From positions 1 to 11,017 of the forward strand of contig NVRR01000081.1 in the NCBI GenBank assembly GCA_002732675.1: a DNA stretch of 11,017 nucleotides. The letters run 5' to 3'. The stretch comes from Sneathiella sp. (GTDB taxonomy: Bacteria; Pseudomonadota; Alphaproteobacteria; Sneathiellales; Sneathiellaceae). The notes under the pieces are model-generated. The model worked only from the letters and a program-made list of their open reading frames with translations, ran no database searches and was not told the origin of the DNA. Position 1 is the first letter of the stretch. Each line of letters begins with the position of its first letter. Positions 1 through 5,714 of this stretch are shown in pieces. Position numbers and translations under genes: made by a program.

Positions 1-155
1 GGCAAGCCGCCGGTCTCCCCAAAGATACGGCCGAAATTGACGGGCATAATATTAATGACGGCCTCATTCTCCGCCGCGATTTTAGCAAGGCGCTGATGCC
101 CAAGAAAAGACCAGGGAGAAACAAGGGTCAGATAATAATCAATTGTTGTTGTCAC
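1..155 (-). CDS. 2-hydroxychromene-2-carboxylate isomerase-like / kappa-class GST protein (partial, N-terminus only)
   Basis: The first 51 residues are visible; the rest lies beyond the left edge. The start is a GTG at 155-153, with AGGGA about 9 bases upstream. The nearby ATG at 163-161 is in another frame and hits a stop after three codons. The peptide opens with a beta strand (IDYYLTLVSPWSFLG) followed by a helix. This is the thioredoxin-fold start of the DsbA-like family that contains 2-hydroxychromene-2-carboxylate isomerase and kappa-class glutathione transferases. The serine in SPWS sits where these enzymes have the serine that contacts glutathione, in place of the DsbA cysteine pair. 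Family members are cytoplasmic, glutathione-dependent isomerases in naphthalene-type aromatic catabolism, but many relatives have unknown substrates. It lies 43 bases downstream of the DUF2336 gene on the same strand and may be co-transcribed. The family call is fairly secure; the substrate is not known. Confidence 0.8.
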   Translation of the reverse strand, partial: MTTTIDYYLTLVSPWSFLGHQRLAKIAAENEAVINIMPVNFGRIFGETGGL

Positions 156-198
156 AGCACCATCCCTGTAGCGAAAAGAATATGCTGTAGTTTAAGGG

Positions 199-1311
199 CT
201 ATTCTGCTTCCATGGGAAGTAGTTTTTCCATAAGTGCATCGATCGACATATCGTCATCAAGATCGTATTCTGTGGCAACTCGATCAACCAGCCGCTGGCG
301 AAAATTATCCTTGTCCGCACGGGGGTGATAGTTGTTGGCTTTGCGTACTTCTTCCAATACGATCCGAAATGCTACATAGAGATATTGCGGCATGGCTGCG
401 CGCTCGTATAGCCGACGAAAGCCCAGATATCCACGCCCGGAAATCAGCGAGCTGACCCGTTTTTTGGAAATTCCAGACGCCTCAGCGAGGGCCGCAGTGA
501 AAAAGGACTGGTTGTCGTTCATCAGGAGACGCAACATCAAACTCGCCGTTAGGCGGTTGTTTTTTTGGAGGGAAATAAACGCCTTTTTCTGCTCATATTC
601 TGTCATGCGGCGGTCCAGGCTTTTCACCAGAATTCGTTCCCGCATATTAATGATCATTCCGGCGGAAACAGGCTCCTGATTTCCGTTCTCTTCCGCAAGC
701 GTTTGTTTATGTTCTTCGGGCAGGACAGAAAACAACCGGGCTACTGTCTCTGTCGGAAGAAAAGGCCGGCGAATAAGCAGCTCCTGAATGGCTTCTTCGC
801 TGTCAAATCGCGACAGAATATGATGATATCCATTCTCGCTAATAGCTGCCGTTTGATTTTTGAGGCATGCCTCAACAGCGTCATAACAGCCTTCTTCAGA
901 AATTTTGTCTGTTACCGACTGTTCAATATCCGGACGACTGGCAATGAAGCTTTGCTTCACTGAACTGGCTGTCGGAATAATTGCTATGAAATCCTCGTCC
1001 GAAAGAACAGGCGAGGCCGCGATGATTGGTAAAGATACGTGGTCACTATCCCGGGCGAGCTTCAGGGCAATATCCCGGGGGAGGAAATCACATTCACTGA
1101 CACCGTCGGCAATGGCTTTTCGGATATCTCCATCGATATCCTCGACCAGATATTTAAGGATCTCCTCTGCCAGAGCCAAATCCTCACCTACCAGCCTATT
1201 TGCCGCATAGTCATGGGCAACTGTATAGGCTGTCTTCAGTCGCGCCTGCAATGGCATATGAGCGAACATACGCTCCATTGGTCCGCCGGTGACAGAGGGG
1301 AGTGACTGCAT
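199..1311 (-). CDS. DUF2336 domain-containing protein
   Basis: A 370-residue soluble, acidic, mostly helical protein without signal peptide or membrane segment. It matches my recollection of the DUF2336 family, which is largely confined to Alphaproteobacteria: helical repeats with phrases such as DIRKAIADGV, LPRDIALKLARD, and VSLPIIAASPVLSDEDFIAII (residues about 60-110), then repeated aspartate/glutamate-rich helices and a conserved C-terminal half. Family function is unknown; some members are linked by context to signalling or envelope processes, which nothing here confirms. The ATG at 1311 has no Shine-Dalgarno. A perfect TATAAT at 1336-1331 would start transcription only about 13 bases upstream, so a near-leaderless message is possible. 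A second in-frame ATG at 1278 (residue 12, MERMF) has only a weak GGCGGA in front of it at short spacing, so the true start is uncertain. It follows dgt by 117 bases on the same strand. Confidence 0.85.
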   Translation of the reverse strand: MQSLPSVTGGPMERMFAHMPLQARLKTAYTVAHDYAANRLVGEDLALAEEILKYLVEDIDGDIRKAIADGVSECDFLPRDIALKLARDSDHVSLPIIAASPVLSDEDFIAIIPTASSVKQSFIASRPDIEQSVTDKISEEGCYDAVEACLKNQTAAISENGYHHILSRFDSEEAIQELLIRRPFLPTETVARLFSVLPEEHKQTLAEENGNQEPVSAGMIINMRERILVKSLDRRMTEYEQKKAFISLQKNNRLTASLMLRLLMNDNQSFFTAALAEASGISKKRVSSLISGRGYLGFRRLYERAAMPQYLYVAFRIVLEEVRKANNYHPRADKDNFRQRLVDRVATEYDLDDDMSIDALMEKLLPMEAE

Positions 1312-1330
1312 TTATGTCAACAAAACTGCT

Positions 1331-1336
1331 ATTATA
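1331..1336 (-). promoter_or_regulatory. Possible -10 element for the DUF2336 gene
   Basis: On the minus strand positions 1336-1331 read TATAAT, the consensus sigma70 -10 hexamer, about 20 bases before the ATG at 1311. No good -35 hexamer is seen 16-18 bases upstream, and alphaproteobacterial promoters often deviate from this consensus, so this is a weak call. If used, the 5' leader would be about a dozen bases, which agrees with the lack of a Shine-Dalgarno at that ATG. Confidence 0.3.
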
Positions 1337-1428
1337 AGGACCCGTACTTTACGCTTCTGACCCTGAAGTTTCTGTTAATGGCATGGTCTGAAATGCTATA
1401 TACTGCGGTTTCGAGGCCTTTTTGTGGC

Positions 1429-2763
1429 TTAGACGAAGCCTTTAAGCTCCCGAAATTGCCGGAGGGCGTAGGAATCGGTCATACCAGAGACGAAATCCGT
1501 GACTTCCAGTAGCCAGTCATAGCGCGCGCGATTGGATTTGATGCTGGTGGGGAAAAGATACATCAGGACGGACGATCGGGGACTCATTTCACCGCCATTA
1601 TTCTGATGGTTTTCCCATTCCAGGTTGGCCGTATAAAATGCCTCCAGAAGAGTTGAGAGGATTTCGGCACCGCTTAACTCGGCTTGTATGCGTTCGCGAT
1701 GACGGTAAATCTCCCGCTTGCAGAGATCCTCAATCTCGACAAACATATCAGCGCGCCGGGATCTGTGCAGTAAGTCGCCCGTAAATTTTCCGGCGAGGAT
1801 TTCGCTCTCGCAATCTTTGAAGATATCGGAAACTTCTCCGATAAGCCGACCAATACATTTGGCGCGAAGGTAGGAAATTCGTTCGGAGTTCTCGTCAATT
1901 TCATGATAGCGCTTGGGCGGACCGCCGACGAGGCGAAGCATGAGATCCTCGGTCTCTTTAAAACCTAACCGCCCGAGCTTGAAGCCATCTTCGATATCGA
2001 CGACGGAATAGCAGATATCGTCAGCAGCCTCGACCAGATAGGCCAGTGGATGACGGCACCAATAATCCTCTGGCCCATTTTTCAGCAGGCCCAGTTCCGC
2101 CGCTACATCACGAAAAATATCTCGCTCGGACTGCATGATGCCGAATTTCTTGCCGCCACTATCACCCTCGACGATCTTGTCTACCACAGAGGTTCGTGGA
2201 TATTTCATGAAGGTGCCAAGGGTCGCGAATGTAAGCCGGAGTCCCCCGGTATGCCGCCAGTTTTGCAGCTTGGTGAGAATACGAAAGCCCTGTGCATTGC
2301 CCTCGAACATTTCGAAATCCTGGAGCTGCTCATCGGTCAGCCCGCTGCTGCGCGTCTCCGCATCTTTGCCGTTTTTAAACCAGTCGCGGATAATTTCCTC
2401 ACCGAAATGACCGAAAGGCGGATTGCCGATATCATGCGCCATACAGGCCGCAGAGAGGATATGGCCAATATCGGCGGGGCTGTAGTCGCTGTCTTTGAGA
2501 TGCCGGTCGATGATGACCTGCCCGGCATTGGCACCGAGCGACCGCCCGACTGACGCCGCCTCCATGGAATGTGTGAGGCGGGTGCGGACATAATCGCTCT
2601 CGGTTAGGGTATGGACCTGGGTTTTATCCTGCAATCGCCGGAATGCCGAGGAGAAGACAATGCGGTCCTGATCTTTATGAAAGGGACTACGCGACGCCAT
2701 GACCGGATCATTATGATCCTGTCCGAAGCGCCGGGTCGAAAGTAGTTTATTCCAGTCCATCAT
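1429..2763 (-). CDS. dgt: Deoxyguanosinetriphosphate triphosphohydrolase (dNTPase, HD superfamily)
   Basis: A 444-residue cytoplasmic enzyme that cleaves dNTPs to deoxynucleosides and tripolyphosphate, helping to set dNTP pools. The HD metal site is complete: H65 in RLTHSMEAASVGRSLG, H110-D111 in CMAHDIGNPPFGHFGEE, and D248/D249 in VEAADDICYSVVDIEDG. The family's N-terminal phrase with DRIVFSSAFRRLQDKTQV (residues 33-50) and the EGNAQGFRIL segment (154-163) are also present. E. coli Dgt is about 505 residues; this length is normal for the shorter alphaproteobacterial branch, whose substrate range may be wider than dGTP. The start is ATG ATG at 2763/2760; AGG sits 9 bases before the first one and GGAG a little further up. 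A weak promoter-like pair (TTGTAA at 2841-2836, TATAAG at 2816-2811, spacer 19) lies upstream. The gene follows the unknown 119-residue ORF by 95 bases. Confidence 0.95.
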   Translation of the reverse strand: MMDWNKLLSTRRFGQDHNDPVMASRSPFHKDQDRIVFSSAFRRLQDKTQVHTLTESDYVRTRLTHSMEAASVGRSLGANAGQVIIDRHLKDSDYSPADIGHILSAACMAHDIGNPPFGHFGEEIIRDWFKNGKDAETRSSGLTDEQLQDFEMFEGNAQGFRILTKLQNWRHTGGLRLTFATLGTFMKYPRTSVVDKIVEGDSGGKKFGIMQSERDIFRDVAAELGLLKNGPEDYWCRHPLAYLVEAADDICYSVVDIEDGFKLGRLGFKETEDLMLRLVGGPPKRYHEIDENSERISYLRAKCIGRLIGEVSDIFKDCESEILAGKFTGDLLHRSRRADMFVEIEDLCKREIYRHRERIQAELSGAEILSTLLEAFYTANLEWENHQNNGGEMSPRSSVLMYLFPTSIKSNRARYDWLLEVTDFVSGMTDSYALRQFRELKGFV

Positions 2764-2858
2764 TGGCGAAAACCTACTCCATTTCGTTGTTTGGGGGGCG
2801 CCATCCGTCTCTTATACTGCTGAATCGTAAAGATATTACAATGCGCTGGCCAGTTTTT

Positions 2859-3218
2859 TTATATAGAACCCCATCCAGGAAAGGTAACGATGAGGTCTGC
2901 AAAAAGCGCGCGGTTATTCTTATCCATAGACTGGACGATTTTAGGCAGGCTTCCGATGCCGTCGGCAAAGACCTCGTCCGCGATCCGGCCTTCCCACAAT
3001 GCCACCAGAACAACGAGCATTCGCCGCTGTGCATGGGACAGCTTGAGCCCGCCCGCCGAGGCGATATCGGCCTTTATGGCATTAATGTCGGGTTGAATGT
3101 CGTAGTGGCTTGTCGCGGTGGGCAAACCTTCCCCTGTGACCGTAAAGTACCTTTCCAACTGGTTATAGGAAATGGCTTCCTGTAATGTTTCCGCAAATTC
3201 CGTTATGTCCAAACCCAT
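2859..3218 (-). CDS. Hypothetical protein, 119 residues
   Basis: I do not recognise this protein. It is a small acidic product with predicted helices (ITEFAETLQEAISYNQLERYF near the N-terminus; LKLSHAQRRMLVVLVALWEG, about residues 59-78) and no signal peptide or clear membrane span. It is preferred over overlapping ORFs on either strand because its composition looks protein-like (amphipathic helices, few cysteines), whereas the rival frames give Arg/Ser/Pro-rich translations. Its start is uncertain: GAGG at 3224-3221 is only 2 bases from the ATG at 3218, but 8 bases from an in-frame TTG at 3212, which may be the real start. The frame is also open upstream for 10 further codons without an ATG, GTG or TTG. 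It is transcribed toward dgt and divergently from the riboswitch-ribH unit, so a shared intergenic region of about 70-130 bases carries both promoters. Confidence 0.6.
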   Translation of the reverse strand: MGLDITEFAETLQEAISYNQLERYFTVTGEGLPTATSHYDIQPDINAIKADIASAGGLKLSHAQRRMLVVLVALWEGRIADEVFADGIGSLPKIVQSMDKNNRALFADLIVTFPGWGSI

Positions 3219-3225
3219 ATCCTCA

Positions 3226-3291
3226 AAGCCTATCTGTTCCCACAGGAGCGTAGGTTAAAAGCATGGAAATGGAAATGGCGAAGATAGGCTT
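3226..3291. repeat. 10-bp perfect inverted repeat in the divergent intergenic region
   Basis: AAGCCTATCT at 3226-3235 is matched by its reverse complement AGATAGGCTT at 3282-3291, with 46 bases between. The right arm ends on the first two bases of the putative -35 element of the riboswitch-ribH promoter, and the left arm lies just before the start of the divergent unknown gene. It could be a pair of operator half-sites or chance; a repeat of this size and spacing is expected about once in a window this long. Confidence 0.35.
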
Positions 3292-3317
3292 GCAAATGGG
3301 CGAAACGGCCTTAAAAT
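3290..3317 (+). promoter_or_regulatory. Sigma70-like promoter of the FMN riboswitch-ribH unit
   Basis: TTGCAA (3290-3295) and TAAAAT (3312-3317) are separated by 16 bases, close to the sigma70 consensus. Transcription would begin near 3324, about 28 bases before the first helix of the riboswitch, which is the expected layout. A short imperfect hairpin (3328-3351, ATTC/GAAT and GTGG/TCAC arms) fills that gap. Confidence 0.55.
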
Positions 3318-3351
3318 AGGACCTGATATTCAGTGGCGATAGTCACCGAAT

Positions 3352-3488
3352 GTTCTCAGGGCAGGGTGAAAGTCCCTACCGGCGGTAAGAACAGGCAACT
3401 GTTTAAGCCCGCGAGCGCCTGCTTTTGTGGGGTCAGCAGATTCGGTGTAACTCCGAAGCCGACGGTCATAGTCCGGATGGAAGAGAAC
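3352..3488 (+). ncRNA. FMN riboswitch (RFN element)
   Basis: This is a near-consensus RFN aptamer that binds flavin mononucleotide. The closing helix P1 is GTTCTC (3352-3357) with GAGAAC (3483-3488). The conserved blocks appear in order: AGGGCAGGGTGAAAGTCCC (from 3358), TACCGGCGGTAA, CCCGCGAGCG, GTCAGCAGATTCGGTG, TAACTCCGAAGCCGACGGT and CATAGTCCGGATGGAAGAG. Stem-loops of the six-helix junction are intact, with a variable stem near 3390-3425. FMN binding normally lowers expression of the downstream riboflavin gene. No run of T follows a strong hairpin between the aptamer and ribH, so termination is unlikely; the Shine-Dalgarno-burying hairpin at 3543-3575 points to translational control. The association with ribH is standard. 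Confidence 0.97.
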
Positions 3489-3508
3489 AAGGAAGACGGG
3501 ACTGATAT

Positions 3509-3562
3509 ATGCAAATATGTCTGATCTTTACTCCTATTTGCCTTGGGTTTTTGTCAACGTAA
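3509..3562 (+). CDS. Possible 17-codon leader peptide ORF
   Basis: ATG at 3509 is preceded by GGGA (3498-3501) with 7 bases between, and reads MQICLIFTPICLGFLST before TAA at 3560. It lies between the riboswitch and ribH in a different frame from ribH. Its last third runs through the left arm and loop of the hairpin that masks the ribH Shine-Dalgarno, so a translating ribosome would open that hairpin. It may equally be a chance ORF; nothing but position and ribosome-binding site supports it. Confidence 0.25.
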   Translation: MQICLIFTPICLGFLST

Positions 3563-3575
3563 ACAAAAGGCCCAA
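3543..3575 (+). promoter_or_regulatory. Hairpin sequestering the ribH Shine-Dalgarno
   Basis: TTGGG (3543-3547) pairs with CCCAA (3571-3575), and TTTTGT (3549-3554) with ACAAAA (3563-3568), with a T-G wobble, one bulged G and an 8-base loop. The ribosome-binding sequence AAAAGG (3565-3570), 9 bases before the ATG at 3580, is wholly in the right arm. CAAGG at 3488-3492, which begins on the last base of riboswitch helix P1, is complementary to CCTTG at 3541-3545, the foot of this hairpin. That is a plausible anti-sequestering pairing when FMN is absent. The pairing switch is inference; the complementarity is seen. Confidence 0.5.
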
Positions 3576-3579
3576 AATA

Positions 3580-4092
3580 ATGAAGAAAAGTGAAACGAAT
3601 AACGACAACGAAACATCGCAAACGACCCTCACTCACAAAAGAATAGCGGTTATTCAGGCAAATTGGCATGCCGATATCGTGAATCAGGCCACTCAATCCT
3701 TTATCAAGGGGCTGGTGGATCGCGGATATAATCGGGATATCTTTGATATCTATGATGTGCCGGGCAGTCTTGAAATCCCTCTAATGTCGAAGAAATTGTC
3801 GGAAACCGGTGAATATGATCTGATCATGGCCGCAGGCCTGATCGTCGATGGTGGCATTTACCGTCATGACTTTGTTGCGAAGGCGGTTCTTGACGGGATG
3901 ATGCAGGTCCAACTTGAAACCGGCGTACCGATTTTGTCAGTTGTGCTCACCCCTCATCATTTCCAGGAAACGGCGGCACATATGGGCTTCTTCAAGGATC
4001 ATTTCGTGATCAAGGGGCAGGAGGCGGCAACGGCCTGTCATATGACGCTGTCGAGCATCAATGGTGTTCATAAACTGAAGCTTGCGTCCTGA
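3580..4092 (+). CDS. ribH: 6,7-dimethyl-8-ribityllumazine synthase, type II (RibH2-like)
   Basis: Catalyses condensation of 5-amino-6-ribitylaminouracil with 3,4-dihydroxy-2-butanone 4-phosphate to the lumazine that riboflavin synthase converts to riboflavin. The 170-residue product resembles the RibH2 of Brucella and Mesorhizobium more than the icosahedral RibH1: RIAVIQANWHADIV (21-34, with W29 as in RibH2), DVPGSLEIPL (59-68), GGIYRHDFVAKAVLDGMMQV (91-110, H96 being the likely catalytic histidine) and SVVLTPHHF (120-128). RibH2 enzymes studied so far are decamers. The start at 3580 is chosen because AAAAGG lies 9 bases upstream and the resulting length is close to the family's (Brucella RibH2 is about 158). 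An in-frame ATG at 3517 would add 21 residues unlike the family, lacks a well-spaced ribosome-binding site and would put the regulatory hairpin inside the gene. It is a single-gene unit under the FMN riboswitch; its stop is 2 bases from the stop of the convergent ligase gene. Confidence 0.95.
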   Translation: MKKSETNNDNETSQTTLTHKRIAVIQANWHADIVNQATQSFIKGLVDRGYNRDIFDIYDVPGSLEIPLMSKKLSETGEYDLIMAAGLIVDGGIYRHDFVAKAVLDGMMQVQLETGVPILSVVLTPHHFQETAAHMGFFKDHFVIKGQEAATACHMTLSSINGVHKLKLAS

Positions 4093-4094
4093 AT

Positions 4095-5636
4095 TTAGAT
4101 AATCCGGGTTTTCTTATCGCCCCAGTATTTATCTTTCAGTAGCCGTTTATAGAGTTTCCCCGTCGGATGGCGGGGAAGCTCGGCTTCGAAATCGATTGAG
4201 CGGGGGCATTTCACATGGCTGATATGGTCCCGGCAGAAAGTCAGAAGCTCTTGCTCTAGATCCTCTCCTGCCTCATCCATATGCATGGGCTGGATGACGG
4301 CCTTTACTTCTTCGCCAAAATCCTCATTGGGAACACCGAAGACGGCGGCGTCATAGACCTTTGAATGGGTCAGCAGCAAATCTTCGATTTCCTGAGGATA
4401 GATATTCACGCCGCCGGAAATGATCATGTAGCTCTGTCGGTCGGTGAGATACAAAAATCCGTCCTCATCCATATATCCCACATCACCCAGGGTGCTCCAG
4501 CCTTTGTCATTATGACTTTGGGCCGTGCGTTCGGGATCATTGTGATAGGTGAAGTCCTTGCCGTCAGAGAAATAGATGGCCCCGGTCTCCCCTATGGGCA
4601 GTTCATTGCCTTCGTCATCAAGGATATGGAGCTGGCCAATAAGGGCGCGGCCAACAGTCCGGGGATGAGCCAGCCATTCCTGCGGATCAACGGCGCAGTA
4701 ACCATTGCCTTCCGTCCCGCCGTAATACTCAAAAAGAATTTCGCCCCACCATTCCATCATCTGATATTTGATCTTTTCAGGGCAGGGGGCCGCCGCATGC
4801 ACAGCCGTTATCAAGGAACTCACGTCATATTTAAGCCGGATATCCTCAGGCAGTTTCAGCATTCTCACGAACATGGTCGGGACAAGTTGGCTATGGGTTA
4901 TCTGATATTTTTCGATGAGGCTCAGATACAGCTCCGCATCGAAATTTTCCATGATCACGCAAGTCGCGCCGAAGCGTTGGGCCCGCATATTATAGCGAAG
5001 CGGCGCGGCGTGATAGAGTGGGGCGGGCGACAGATAAATCGTATCAATGGAAAATTTATAAATATTTGCCAATATACCATAGAGAGGATCCTCGGATCCG
5101 ATGGGCACGCCGACCTCGATCGGCTTGACCCCCTTGGGTCGCCCGGTGGTCCCGGATGAATAGAGCATATCGGCGCCTTCACATTCATCATCAAGCGCCG
5201 TTATGGGGAACTGGGCCACAGTTGCTTCATAGGAGGTATAGCCCGCTCTGGTCCCATCTACCATCAGGCGATGTTCGACATTAGGAATCCGATTTGCGAG
5301 CTCCTCCGCCAAGTCGCCTTTGTAATCGGACGTGATAAACAAGCGGGCGCCGCAATCATTGATGATATAGGCGGCTTCTTCCGCCAATAGGCGAGAACTG
5401 ACTACGGTGTAATAGAGGCCAGCTCTCTGCGCTGCCCAGCAAATTTCGAAAAAACGTGCATTATTTTCCAGAAGAAACGCAACATGATCGCCGACGGAGA
5501 GCCCGAGGGATCGAAAATAATGTGCGGCCTGATTAGATCGTTGATCAAGCTGTCGATATGTCACAATCTCCCCGGTTCCGGCCATGATATAGGCCGGCTT
5601 GTCGGGGATGGTCTGAGCGAAATCACGAATATGCAT
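4095..5636 (-). CDS. AMP-forming acyl-CoA synthetase (ANL superfamily)
   Basis: A 513-residue cytoplasmic ligase that activates a carboxylic acid with ATP to an acyl adenylate and then a CoA thioester. The core motifs are intact: phosphate-binding loop YSSGTTGRPKG (159-169), YYGGTEG (304-310), GDVGYMDEDGFLYLTDR (384-400, with D385 binding the ribose and the hinge after it), GGVNIYPQEIE (408-418) and the C-terminal catalytic K494 in PRHPTGKLYKR. No signal or membrane segment. It belongs broadly with the CaiC/FadD-like ligases of Proteobacteria; the acid cannot be deduced by eye. AAGG lies 10 bases before the ATG at 5636, flanked by a 5-bp inverted repeat (TTGCC/GGCAA). It is the last gene of the TRAP-dehydrogenase cluster, 78 bases after the second dehydrogenase, and ends convergently with ribH without a visible terminator. 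Confidence 0.93.
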   Translation of the reverse strand: MHIRDFAQTIPDKPAYIMAGTGEIVTYRQLDQRSNQAAHYFRSLGLSVGDHVAFLLENNARFFEICWAAQRAGLYYTVVSSRLLAEEAAYIINDCGARLFITSDYKGDLAEELANRIPNVEHRLMVDGTRAGYTSYEATVAQFPITALDDECEGADMLYSSGTTGRPKGVKPIEVGVPIGSEDPLYGILANIYKFSIDTIYLSPAPLYHAAPLRYNMRAQRFGATCVIMENFDAELYLSLIEKYQITHSQLVPTMFVRMLKLPEDIRLKYDVSSLITAVHAAAPCPEKIKYQMMEWWGEILFEYYGGTEGNGYCAVDPQEWLAHPRTVGRALIGQLHILDDEGNELPIGETGAIYFSDGKDFTYHNDPERTAQSHNDKGWSTLGDVGYMDEDGFLYLTDRQSYMIISGGVNIYPQEIEDLLLTHSKVYDAAVFGVPNEDFGEEVKAVIQPMHMDEAGEDLEQELLTFCRDHISHVKCPRSIDFEAELPRHPTGKLYKRLLKDKYWGDKKTRII

Positions 5637-5714
5637 GGGTTGCTTGCCTTATTATTGTTATTGGCAATTCAGTCTGTTCGGTCGTTACTATGATGCGGGT
5701 TTATGACATGGTGA

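Noticed and set aside
1315..1320. TTGACA on the minus strand as a -35 element
   Set aside because: It sits directly before the ATG at 1311, and no acceptable -10 hexamer lies 16-18 bases downstream, inside the coding sequence.
1426..1440. GGCTT/AAGCC hairpin at the end of dgt as a terminator
   Set aside because: Only 5 bp, contains the dgt stop codon, and is followed by A-rich sequence, not a T run, on the transcribed strand.
2763..3185. 140-codon plus-strand ORF opposite the small unknown gene
   Set aside because: No family resemblance, no good ribosome-binding site, and it covers the dgt upstream region; the minus-strand frame has a more protein-like composition.
3333..3524. 63-codon plus-strand ORF
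   Set aside because: It lies across the FMN riboswitch; the conserved RNA structure explains the sequence and the translation resembles no protein.
4085..4100. Bidirectional terminator between ribH and the ligase gene
   Set aside because: Only 2 bases separate the stop codons and no stable stem with flanking T/A runs is visible there.
5091..5104. Two GGATCC hexamers two bases apart inside the ligase gene
   Set aside because: Explained by Gly/Ser/Glu/Asp codons of the ligase; no wider repeat or insertion boundary around them.
4365..5159. 264-codon plus-strand ORF antisense to the acyl-CoA ligase
   Set aside because: The opposite strand encodes a ligase with all core motifs intact. Long antisense frames are common over such genes, and this translation has no recognisable domain.
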